Shown in pieces: positions 1-5,628 of a DNA stretch of 16,802 nucleotides (the stretch's first letter is position 1; every line of letters begins with the position of its first letter). This DNA comes from an uncultured Clostridia bacterium (lineage in GTDB: Bacteria; Bacillota; Clostridia; Oscillospirales; Oscillospiraceae), in NCBI GenBank assembly GCA_937894515.1, contig CALCRH010000276.1, forward strand, positions 1 through 16,802, read 5' to 3'. The notes beneath the pieces were generated by a model. That model did no database searches and was not told the origin of the DNA. It was given only the letters and a program-made list of their open reading frames with translations. Both the position numbers and the translations under genes were made by a program.

Positions 1-506
1 TTCTGTAACTGCTCGTCCAGTCCGCTTCCGAGCTGACTTGCCGAAACAGAGAAGTAAAGGTTTTCTGTGCTCTCCGTTCCGAACATCTGATACAGCCGCT
101 TTTGCAGTCGGCTGTAATCATCCTCAAGGGCAAGATACAGCACCGTGCCTTTTCGGACGGGATAGTTCCAAAGCGGCGTTCCCGTGCTGATATGATAGGC
201 AAGCTGCGCCATCAGGAAGCTCTTGCCGAGCTTGGGAGCGCCGACGAACAGATACGTTCCCGGATAGAGCAAACCGTCGATAAGCGGCGGTCTGCTCCGG
301 TAAACGGTGTCGTAAAGCTCGGTCATAGATACGGTGTGAAGGTATCTCGGATCAAGCATACGCATCATTTTTCGCTGAATTTCCTCAAAACTATTGAAAT
401 CTGCGTCTTCGTTGGTTATACTATTATCAGATATTGCATTGAGTGACTGCCCGTCATCTGCGCCAACAGATGTGCTGAGGGCGGTCATTTCTTTTTCATC
501 ATTCAT
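1..506 (-). CDS. RepA-type AAA family ATPase, N-terminal part (gene continues beyond the left edge)
   Basis: The reading frame is open on the minus strand from an ATG at 506-504 to the window edge. After a variable, polar N-terminus (residues 1-45) comes a short conserved-looking stretch (RYLHTVSMTELYDT), then a Walker A loop reading VGAPKLGKSFL near residue 80 and a beta strand with VLYLALEDDY that fits the Walker B/sensor region of AAA_25 (RepA-helicase-like) ATPases. In plasmids and mobilizable elements this family is a replicative helicase or DNA-processing ATPase; the exact role here is inferred. The first codons overlap the end of the upstream MobC-like gene by 8 bp, which implies translational coupling in one minus-strand operon. 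Only about 168 residues are visible, so the C-terminus and any fused primase domain cannot be judged. Confidence 0.8.
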   Translation of the reverse strand, partial: MNDEKEMTALSTSVGADDGQSLNAISDNSITNEDADFNSFEEIQRKMMRMLDPRYLHTVSMTELYDTVYRSRPPLIDGLLYPGTYLFVGAPKLGKSFLMAQLAYHISTGTPLWNYPVRKGTVLYLALEDDYSRLQKRLYQMFGTESTENLYFSVSASQLGSGLDEQLQ

Positions 507-828
507 TCTGTTCTCCTTTCATTCCGTATAGCGTAACGGTGATCAGCTCGATCAGCTCCAGCAGTTCATCGGTTACGCCGCCTGCGTTTTCAATTCGCTG
601 TAATTCCGTGAGTACAGCGGCAAGCTGATCTCTGAGAGCTTTATACACTCTCGGATTGCCCTGTACCACGATGTCACGCTCAAGACAGCGGCGGTAGCAA
701 TATTCCTGCTTCGGAAGCCCGGAGAGCTTCACCGCTGCATTGATCGCTTCGTTTTCTTCGGGAGATACCCGAAACCCTACGGTGATATTTCTGAAACGGT
801 TGTGGTTGTCAACATTTTTAGCGGACAT
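499..828 (-). CDS. MobC-like / ribbon-helix-helix mobilization accessory protein
   Basis: This is a 109-aa protein. Residues 14-50 (ITVGFRVSPEENEAINAA and following) match the pattern of a ribbon-helix-helix DNA-binding fold: a short beta strand, then two helices separated by a turn (SGLPKQEYCYRRCLERD). The C-terminal half is a leucine-rich helical segment (LRDQLAAVLTELQRIENAGG), as in the MobC/relaxosome accessory proteins of Firmicutes mobilizable elements, which bind near oriT. The start at 828 overlaps the stop of the recombinase remnant by 11 bp, and the stop overlaps the AAA ATPase start by 8 bp, so the three form one minus-strand transcription unit. An alternative is a copy-number or transcriptional repressor of the same fold. 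No relaxase is visible in the window to confirm the MobC role. Confidence 0.6.
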   Translation of the reverse strand: MSAKNVDNHNRFRNITVGFRVSPEENEAINAAVKLSGLPKQEYCYRRCLERDIVVQGNPRVYKALRDQLAAVLTELQRIENAGGVTDELLELIELITVTLYGMKGEQNE

Positions 829-1000
829 CTTCTATTTCCTTCCTTTCATATCCTAATTTCCTTGCCATTTCTTCCTGCTTTGACGGGAAGAGATGAGCGT
901 AACGATAAGTGATTTCGATACTTTCGTGACCGACACGATCTGCGATTGCTACCGCCGAGAAGCCCATATCTATCAGAAGTGATATATGGCTGTGCCCTTA
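818..1000 (-). pseudogene. Tyrosine recombinase/integrase, C-terminal remnant
   Basis: Reading leftward from about 997, the minus strand encodes roughly 59 codons: GHSHISLLIDMGFSAVAI, then ADRVGHESIEITYRYAHL, ending KEIEDVR and a stop at 820-818. This is the C-terminal catalytic end of a tyrosine recombinase. GHSH is in the place of the usual RHSH box, VGHESIEIT is the conserved Gly-His segment, and YRYAHL carries the tyrosine that would be the nucleophile. A TAA stop sits immediately upstream of the GHSH codons (1000-998), and no recombinase-like sequence precedes it in any minus-strand frame up to 1100. The box I arginine and N-terminal DNA-binding domains are missing, so the fragment cannot be active. 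Its junction lies next to a direct repeat, which suggests loss by deletion or recombination. Confidence 0.8.
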
Positions 1001-1001
1001 C

Positions 1002-1153
1002 GGTATAATTACGACAAACCGGAAAAGCCCCGTATTTCAAGGGTTTTGAGGTTTGGAGCCTGATTTTTATCCTTTTCCAAAACCTAAAAATCAAGCCGAC
1101 AGTAATCTATATCGTAGGAGGTGTTATATTAACGACAAAACCGAATAAGCCCG
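1002..1153. repeat. Imperfect direct repeat pair flanking the divergent spacer
   Basis: Two copies of a ~29-bp sequence lie at 1004-1032 and 1125-1153. Both read approximately TATAxTTA-CGACAAA-CCG, followed by A-rich sequence and GCCC; they differ by three 1-nt insertions or deletions and two or three substitutions. The left copy begins only a few bases beyond the point where the recombinase remnant ends. The spacing and position would fit a recombination scar or duplicated attachment-type sequence, but could also reflect duplicated promoter-proximal DNA: the left copy contains a perfect TATAAT at 1004-1009 with no recognisable -35 box. Function is not established. Confidence 0.5.
1061..1093. 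repeat. Inverted repeat in divergent spacer
   Basis: TGATTTTTA (1061-1069) and TAAAAATCA (1085-1093) are perfect 9-bp inverted arms around a 15-bp centre. The centre also carries CCAAAACC, which is complementary to the GGTTTTG at 1032-1038. The element lies between the divergently oriented minus-strand and plus-strand operons, so it could be an operator for an element-encoded regulator (ParB or the ribbon-helix-helix protein) or a recombinase arm site. On the minus strand the same bases give a weak promoter-like pair, TTGATT and GATAAA with 17-bp spacing, that would point toward the minus-strand genes. Confidence 0.45.
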
Positions 1154-1174
1154 CAATCGGTCAAATGCGGACAG

Positions 1175-1210
1175 AAGGCGTTTTAGCTGTAAAGTTAAGA
1201 CGCCTTTTTT
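1175..1210 (+). terminator. Intrinsic terminator/attenuator-like hairpin in the parB leader
   Basis: AAGGCGTTTT (1175-1184) pairs with AAGACGCCTT (1197-1206). The stem continues inward as AGCT/AGTT around a GTAA tetraloop, giving about 14 bp with two wobble pairs. A run of six T (1205-1210) overlaps and follows the stem. It lies only 25 bp upstream of the parB start, after any plausible upstream promoter, so it would act as an attenuator of the plus-strand operon rather than as the end of a gene on that strand. Confidence 0.65.
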
Positions 1211-1234
1211 CATGCCCAAAAACAGGAGGTCAAA

Positions 1235-2155
1235 ATGGCAGCAGCCAAAAATAAGAAAGAATCGGAAACCGATCTTCCGAACAAAACAGCTCCCCCGCAG
1301 GAGGTTGTTATTCAGCTTCCGCTGACGGAGCTTCATCCGTTCCCCAATCATCCTTTTCAAGTCCGGGACGATGATTCCATGAAAGAGACCGCCGAGAGCA
1401 TCAAGCAGTTCGGTGTCCTTGTCCCGGCTATCGTCCGACCTGTTCCCGAAGGCGGCTATGAGATCGTATCCGGTCACAGACGAAAACACGCAAGCGAGCT
1501 TGCGGGACTGGACACGATGCCCTGCATCGTCCGCGACATGGATAATGACGCCGCCACAATCATCATGGTGGACAGCAATCTCCAACGTGAAAGCATCCTG
1601 CCCTCCGAGCGGGCGATGGCCTACAAGATGAAGCTGGAAGCCATCAAACACCGGGCGGGCAGACCGTCCAAAGAGGAAAAAGAAAATGCGCCGAATGTTT
1701 CGGCGAATTTCCGAAGCGACGATGAGATCGGCAGTTCAGCCGGAATCAGCGGCGATACCGTCCGAAATTACATCTCTCTTACGAACCTTGTCCCGGAGCT
1801 GATGCAGATGGTGGACGAAAAGAAAATTGCTCTGACACCGGCGTATGAGATTGCCAATCTTCCCGAAGATGAACAGCGTATGCTGGTGGAGACCATCGAC
1901 AGCGAACAGGCAACGCCCTCGCTCTCACAGGCACAGCGGATGCGAAAGCTCAGTCAGAGCGGAGACCTGAACGACGATACGATGCTTTCCATTATGATGG
2001 AGCAGAAAAAGCCGGAGAAAACGGACGTGACGCTTCCCGGCGATCAGCTCCGCAAATACTTTCCGCGCAGCTACACACCCCAGCGGATTCAGGAAACCAT
2101 ATTCAAGCTCCTTGATGCGTGGCAGAAGAAACGCCAGCGCGATCAGAGCCGATGA
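1235..2155 (+). CDS. parB: ParB/RepB/Spo0J family partition protein
   Basis: This 306-aa protein is preceded by AGGAGG (1224-1229) 5 nt before the ATG. Residues 27-125 form a ParB N-terminal nuclease/CTPase-like domain: LPLTELHPFPNHPFQVRDD, then SGHRRKHA with the GHRR motif at residues 80-83, then ESILPSERA. Residues ~145-190 hold a helix-turn-helix (SDDEIGSSAGISGDTVRNY). The C-terminal third, with charged segments, is variable in the family. ParB proteins bind centromere-like sites and normally work with a ParA ATPase, which is not in this window. In integrative elements such ParBs may stabilise the excised circle or act as regulators. It is the first gene of the long plus-strand operon and is preceded by a terminator-like hairpin. 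Confidence 0.9.
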   Translation: MAAAKNKKESETDLPNKTAPPQEVVIQLPLTELHPFPNHPFQVRDDDSMKETAESIKQFGVLVPAIVRPVPEGGYEIVSGHRRKHASELAGLDTMPCIVRDMDNDAATIIMVDSNLQRESILPSERAMAYKMKLEAIKHRAGRPSKEEKENAPNVSANFRSDDEIGSSAGISGDTVRNYISLTNLVPELMQMVDEKKIALTPAYEIANLPEDEQRMLVETIDSEQATPSLSQAQRMRKLSQSGDLNDDTMLSIMMEQKKPEKTDVTLPGDQLRKYFPRSYTPQRIQETIFKLLDAWQKKRQRDQSR

Positions 2156-2174
2156 CAATTCAATAACGGCATGA

Positions 2175-2211
2175 ACCGGACGGAAATACTTTTTTCTGCC
2201 CGGTATTTTTT
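2175..2211 (+). terminator. Terminator/attenuator-like hairpin between parB and the 94-aa gene
   Basis: ACCGGACGGAAA (2175-2186) pairs with the TTTCTGCCCGGT segment ending at 2204, with one A/C mismatch and one G-U pair. It is followed by ATTTTTT (2205-2211). The T-run merges into ATGCCCAAA and then the ribosome-binding site of the next gene, the same arrangement as upstream of parB and upstream of the antirepressor. Confidence 0.6.
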
Positions 2212-2234
2212 ATGCCCAAAAGAAGGGAGCAATT

Positions 2235-2519
2235 ATGAAACGCAATGATAAACCGATCACCGGCGGTCATGCTCTGTGGGCAGTAGAACGCTTCGCAGAC
2301 AGCACCCGTCACATGATTATCTACGATCAGCCCGTGTACGACACTCCGGTAGGTGTCGAGGACAAGCGCCTGCGCCGGTTCGTTTCGGATGCCGAATATG
2401 CCGAAGCTCTTGAAGCCGAGGAACGCGGCGACATCAAGATCGTACAGCACGCAGAAGTAATCGAGGGGCATATTCTTCCCGACCGGAAGAAGCCGCACCA
2501 CAAGGGAGGCAGATCATAA
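2235..2519 (+). CDS. Hypothetical protein, 94 aa
   Basis: I do not recognise this small protein. It has a good ribosome-binding site (AAGGGAG at 2223-2229), and its stop overlaps the start of the replication initiator by one base (TAATG), so it is very likely translated and coupled to that gene. It is soluble, with no signal peptide or membrane segment. The N-terminus is basic, the centre has Tyr/Val-rich sequence (MIIYDQPVYDTPVGVEDKR), residues 50-66 form an acidic helix (SDAEYAEALEAEERGD), and the tail is basic and His/Lys rich (DRKKPHHKGGRS). Its place between ParB and a replication initiator suggests an accessory role in replication or its control, but that is position alone. Confidence 0.75.
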   Translation: MKRNDKPITGGHALWAVERFADSTRHMIIYDQPVYDTPVGVEDKRLRRFVSDAEYAEALEAEERGDIKIVQHAEVIEGHILPDRKKPHHKGGRS

Positions 2520-3373
2520 TGGCAGTATGCAGAGTTCATAAGACCAGTGATTTCACTGTGATGAGCAACTACCACCTGCGTGATCGGGAGCTGTCCTGCA
2601 AAGCCTGCGGATTGCTTTCCAAAATGCTTTCCCTTCCCGATACTTGGGACTACACCACACGGGGGCTTGCAGCGATCTGCAAGGACGGCGTGGATTCCAT
2701 CAGCTCCGCTCTGAAAGAGCTGGAACAGCGAGGCTATCTTGTCCGCACTCAGATTCGCGGCGAAAAAGGCAGGATCGCCGATGTCCGCTATGACATTTAC
2801 GAAACGCCTCAAACACCTGCACCAGATACGGCAGAACCACATACGGAAAACCCGTATATGGACAGCCCGGATACAGAAGCCCCAGCCGAGGAAAAACCCG
2901 CACAATATAATACTAACAAATCAAATACTCAAAAAGAAAATACTCATGAATCAAATACTCATTCATTCTTTCCTTCCTACCTCCCTTCGCAGGAGCCGGA
3001 CGATTATGACGGACGGACAGACGGAATGAGTGTGAGAGAAGAAATTCAAGAGCAGATTGAGTACGAGTACCTTACTGACCGTTATGACCGTTCTCAGTTA
3101 GATGAGCTGGTAGAAATCATGGTGGAGGTCGCTATGAACCGAAGCCGGACGATCAAGATCGGACGCGATGCCGAGTATCCCACCGAGTACGTTCAAGACC
3201 GTTTCAGAAAGATCAACTCCATGCACATTGAAAAGGTCATGGACGGCATCAAGGAAAACACCACCCGCGTTTTTAACACCAAAGCATACCTCATGGCGGC
3301 TCTGTTCAATGTCGGTTCCACCATCGACAATCACTACGCCATGCTGGTCAATCACGATTTTTACGGCGGCTGA
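2519..3373 (+). CDS. Replication initiator-like protein (winged-helix N-terminus, DUF6017-like C-terminus)
   Basis: This is a 284-aa protein. Residues 5-95 follow the pattern of the N-terminal winged-helix domain of RepA/DnaD-like initiators in Firmicutes elements: TSDFTVMSNYHLRDRELSCK, then GLLSKMLSLPDTWDYTTRGL, then SISSALKELEQRGYLVR with a basic beta wing (EKGRIADVRYDIYE). A low-complexity Pro/Thr/Asn linker covers ~97-165, including a short repetition of K/E-SNTH units. Residues ~168-284 (REEIQEQIEYEYLTDRYD through NHYAMLVNHDFYGG) form the helical domain I associate with DUF6017. It is expected to bind the origin and start replication of the excised element, or to regulate it. It is coupled to the 94-aa gene by a 1-base stop/start overlap. 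Its stop codon lies inside the hairpin at 3367-3380. Confidence 0.8.
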   Translation: MAVCRVHKTSDFTVMSNYHLRDRELSCKACGLLSKMLSLPDTWDYTTRGLAAICKDGVDSISSALKELEQRGYLVRTQIRGEKGRIADVRYDIYETPQTPAPDTAEPHTENPYMDSPDTEAPAEEKPAQYNTNKSNTQKENTHESNTHSFFPSYLPSQEPDDYDGRTDGMSVREEIQEQIEYEYLTDRYDRSQLDELVEIMVEVAMNRSRTIKIGRDAEYPTEYVQDRFRKINSMHIEKVMDGIKENTTRVFNTKAYLMAALFNVGSTIDNHYAMLVNHDFYGG

Positions 3374-3389
3374 TAAGCCGTCAATTTTT
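3367..3389 (+). terminator. Short terminator-like hairpin after the replication initiator
   Basis: CGGCT (3367-3371) and AGCCG (3376-3380) form a 5-bp stem around a GATA tetraloop, followed by TCAATTTTT (3381-3389). The stem contains the stop codon of the initiator gene. It is weaker than the two upstream hairpins but shares their context: the T-run is followed by ATGCCCGAA and a ribosome-binding site for the next gene. TGCCC (3391-3395) and GGGCA (3402-3406) can form a further small stem just before that site. Confidence 0.45.
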
Positions 3390-3421
3390 ATGCCCGAACA
3401 TGGGCAGAAAGGAGCAACCCC

Positions 3422-4201
3422 GTGCAGGAAGCAATCATGGAGACCTTTTCCAGTCAGGAATTTGGCTCCGTCAGAATCATCGAAGAAGATGGAAAATACC
3501 TGTTCTGCGGCATTGATGTTGCATCGGCGCTGGGATATTCAAAGCCGAGAAACGCAATAACGGCTCATTGCCGGTACGCCCTAAAACGGGGCGTACCTCA
3601 CCCGCAGGCACCGGACAAGCTCATGGAGATGTTTTTCATCCCCGAAGGTGATGTTTACCGACTGATTGTTCAAAGCAAGCTGCCCTCGGCAGAACGCTTT
3701 GAAAGCTGGGTGTTCGATGAAGTCATTCCCACCATCCGCAAGCACGGAGCCTACGTCACCGATACCGTACTCAACAATCCCGATCTGCTGGAGCAGGCGC
3801 TGAACGCGCTCAAAGCGGAACGCGAGAAACGCGCCGAACTGGAAGCGAAAAATGCGATCCAGCTCGGCATCATTCAGGAAATGGAGCCGAAGGTGTCCTA
3901 CTACGACATCATCCTGCGGACGAAGAACGCCGTCCCGATCACGCTGATTGCCAAGGATTACGGAATGTCCGCGACCCGGCTCAACCGGATTCTTCACGCG
4001 CTGGATATTCAGTACCGTGTCGGCGGCACCTGGATGCTGTATCAGAAATACGCCGCCGAAGGCTACACCGTGACCCACACCTACATCGTCGATCAGCACA
4101 CAAGCCGGATGCACACCTGCTGGACACAGAAAGGACGCCTGTTCCTCTACGATCTGCTGTGTGACAACGGCATCTATCCTGTCATGGAAGGGAGAGAGTA
4201 A
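3422..4201 (+). CDS. Phage-type antirepressor, Bro-N plus KilAC domains
   Basis: This 259-aa protein starts at GTG 3422, because AAAGGAG (3408-3414) lies 7 nt upstream; an in-frame ATG at 3437 is the alternative. Residues 10-105 are a Bro-N domain: FGSVRIIEEDGKYLFCGIDV, then ASALGYSKPRNAI, then SERFESWVFDEVIPTIRKHG-type sequence. A coiled segment (~125-150, ALNALKAEREKRAELEAK) leads to a KilAC/ANT domain at ~150-259 (MEPKVSYYDIILRTKNAVPI, LIAKDYGMSATRLNRILH). Antirepressors of this type relieve repression of phage or element genes, usually by binding a repressor. In this position it may switch on replication or transfer genes, with its target repressor outside the window. Confidence in the family is high; the regulatory target is unknown. 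Confidence 0.88.
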   Translation: MQEAIMETFSSQEFGSVRIIEEDGKYLFCGIDVASALGYSKPRNAITAHCRYALKRGVPHPQAPDKLMEMFFIPEGDVYRLIVQSKLPSAERFESWVFDEVIPTIRKHGAYVTDTVLNNPDLLEQALNALKAEREKRAELEAKNAIQLGIIQEMEPKVSYYDIILRTKNAVPITLIAKDYGMSATRLNRILHALDIQYRVGGTWMLYQKYAAEGYTVTHTYIVDQHTSRMHTCWTQKGRLFLYDLLCDNGIYPVMEGRE

Positions 4202-4205
4202 AACC

Positions 4206-4286
4206 GATGCGCAGACTTTTTCTGCGGCATCTGGTGGTTCCACCTTAGTCCGCCGCCCGATGCCCACCAATCATCCGCACCTGCGG
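4206..4286 (+). promoter_or_regulatory. Tandem hairpin leader before the exported-protein cassette
   Basis: The 112-nt gap between the antirepressor and the next gene is densely structured. GATGCGCAGA (4206-4215) pairs with TCTGC-G-GCATC (4221-4231, one bulged G) around a CTTTT loop. GGTG/CACC closes a GTTC loop at 4233-4244. CCGC/GCGG closes a small loop at 4275-4286. There is no T-run after the first hairpin, so it is not a standard terminator. An ATGCCC hexamer occurs here too (4259-4264). The structures could be an RNA control element or stabilise the downstream transcript; the function is inferred from position only. Confidence 0.45.
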
Positions 4287-4313
4287 AATATCTAAAACAT
4301 GGAGGTTAAACCA

Positions 4314-4868
4314 ATGTCCAACAACGCAAAGAACAAGCAGCAGAACAAGACCTTCCGCACTGTCGGTATCGTCATTCTGATTCTGCTGGCAATCGCAATC
4401 ATCGTATTCCTGTTCAGAAGCTGCGGTGCGGATAAGCCGGAAGATGATCCCGCTGTCAACAAGGGGCTTGTCTATGACAGTTCCGCTATCGAAGGCGGCT
4501 GGGATGAAGCCGACGCCGACGCGATCATCGCAGGTCTGAACGAAAAGGTCGAAGCCGGGATGATTAACATTTCGATGAACACCGCGCCGATCTTCTCTGA
4601 CGGCACCTCTGCCGGGAACCTGATGATCGTCAACGAATCCATCAACAACTACCCGCAGATCGTCGTTATCACCCGCAACGACACCGGCGATGAAATCTAT
4701 CGCTCCGGCGGCATCCCCGTTGGCAGCAAGATTGAGACGGCAAAGCTCGCCGTCGATCTTCCTTCCGGTACTTACGAATGTACCGCGCTTTTCCACAACG
4801 TAAACCCCGATACCGGTGAAAGCCTCGGCTGTGCCGGTGCCATCATCAACATCACGGTTCTTGAATAA
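4314..4868 (+). CDS. Membrane-anchored extracellular protein, 184 aa
   Basis: I chose ATG 4314 because GGAGG at 4301-4305 precedes it by 8 nt; the in-frame ATG at 4299 overlaps that site. The protein has a Lys/Asn/Gln-rich cytoplasmic N-tail (1-15), one transmembrane helix (about 16-35, VGIVILILLAIAIIVFLF), and a ~145-residue extracellular domain. The domain is beta-rich with motifs such as LMIVNESINNYPQIVVI, IYRSGGIPVGSKIETAK and LPSGTYECTALFHNV, ending in a strand-like INITVLE. There is no lipobox: RSCG after the helix lacks the hydrophobic lipobox pattern. It heads the exported-protein cassette, and the IVNxS-like element faintly echoes the IVNNS motif of the following genes. It could be the membrane anchor or assembly factor for them. 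I do not recognise a named family. Confidence 0.8.
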   Translation: MSNNAKNKQQNKTFRTVGIVILILLAIAIIVFLFRSCGADKPEDDPAVNKGLVYDSSAIEGGWDEADADAIIAGLNEKVEAGMINISMNTAPIFSDGTSAGNLMIVNESINNYPQIVVITRNDTGDEIYRSGGIPVGSKIETAKLAVDLPSGTYECTALFHNVNPDTGESLGCAGAIINITVLE

Positions 4869-4922
4869 TCGGAACCGGATCACAACAAAAATCTTTCAAA
4901 ATAACAAAGGAGTATTTTTACC

Positions 4923-5537
4923 ATGAAAAAGAACATTTCCAAGATTCTCTCCCTCGTCCTCGCTCTGTCCCTCTGCCTGTGCATGGGCGTTACCGCTTTC
5001 GCTGCTGAAATCGACACGGACGGCGGTGCCGGAACCACTCCGGTCAGCCTGAGTTCCACCAAGGACGGCACCATCGGCGGCGATCCTGCCGCTACCGCAA
5101 TGTCCGTCACCGTTCCCACCGCGCTTCCCATGGCGATGGCGCAGGACGGCTCCGTTACTACCGCTGACAACTGCAAGATCGTCAACAACTCCTACGGCGC
5201 TGTCCGCGTGAAGTCCGTTACCATCTCCGGTGCCAACGGCTGGACGCTGACCGCTTTCGGCGACAAGTCCACTCTTGCTTCCGCAAAGGTTGATTCCGAC
5301 AAGCTCGGCTTCGCTCTGACCCTCGGCGGCGGCGCACAGGTCAAGACCGACAACTCCAACACCGCTTCTCAGGCGCTGATCTCCGCTCCCGTTTCCGGCT
5401 GCTTCATGACCGGTGTGGGCGATCAGACCGGCAACAGCATTTCCGTGATCTACGACGCTATCGTTACTCCGCTCTCCAGCGCCGTGACCAACGCCACCAT
5501 CGCCAACGTCGTGTTCATCGTCGAATGGGACGCCTGA
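4923..5537 (+). CDS. Secreted cell-surface protein A (shared IVNNS / VVFIVEW domain), 204 aa
   Basis: A clear signal peptide occupies residues 1-28 (MKKNISKILSLVLALSLCLC, then MGVTAFAA with AxA-type cleavage). The mature protein is Ala/Thr/Ser/Gly rich with few charged residues, as in extracellular beta proteins or pilins. A common domain starts near residue 60 (MSVTVPTALPMAM), continues with TADNCKIVNNSYGAVRVKSV and NGWTL, and ends in VVFIVEWDA. The same signature recurs in the next two genes. A ribosome-binding site (AAAGGAG 4906-4912) lies 10 nt upstream. There is no LPXTG motif and no transmembrane tail. The role is unknown; the abundance-type composition and short export-ready form suggest a surface subunit. 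Some resemblance to WxL-type secreted proteins is possible but unproven. Confidence 0.85.
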   Translation: MKKNISKILSLVLALSLCLCMGVTAFAAEIDTDGGAGTTPVSLSSTKDGTIGGDPAATAMSVTVPTALPMAMAQDGSVTTADNCKIVNNSYGAVRVKSVTISGANGWTLTAFGDKSTLASAKVDSDKLGFALTLGGGAQVKTDNSNTASQALISAPVSGCFMTGVGDQTGNSISVIYDAIVTPLSSAVTNATIANVVFIVEWDA

Positions 5538-5579
5538 TCTGCACAGTCTGAACCGAATCTCTATCTGAAATACGCGGCG

Positions 5580-5619
5580 GGCAGCTCCTTAACCGGGGCT
5601 GCCTTTTCCGCAGAAAGGC
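5580..5619 (+). promoter_or_regulatory. Competing hairpins before surface protein B: terminator-like stem versus RBS-masking stem
   Basis: GGCAGCTCC (5580-5588) pairs with GGGGCTGCC (5595-5603), a 9-bp stem with one G-U pair, followed by TTTT (5604-5607). Alternatively GCCTTT (5601-5606) pairs with AAAGGC (5614-5619), which contains the AAAGG ribosome-binding site for the gene starting at 5629. The two stems share bases 5601-5603, so they are mutually exclusive, as in attenuator-type switches. No ligand or leader peptide is evident. Confidence 0.5.
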
Positions 5620-5628
5620 AGGCTAAAT

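Noticed and set aside
102..446. Plus-strand 114-codon frame at the left end
   Set aside because: It is opposite the AAA ATPase, whose Walker motifs are clear; the plus-strand product resembles nothing and lacks a ribosome-binding site.
1004..1009. Perfect TATAAT as a plus-strand promoter
   Set aside because: There is no -35-like sequence about 17 bp upstream and no extended -10 TG; it also lies inside the direct repeat, so a promoter call would rest on six bases.
1061..1093. oriT of the element
   Set aside because: An inverted repeat alone is not enough; no relaxase gene or recognised nick motif is adjacent, so an origin of transfer is not called.
1165..1254. Possible 29-codon leader peptide (starting MRTEGVLAVK) running through the parB attenuator
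   Set aside because: It is open and overlaps the hairpin, which would suit an attenuator, but its ATG has no ribosome-binding site; the AGGAGG at 1116-1121 has no proper start codon at the right distance. Not enough to call a gene.
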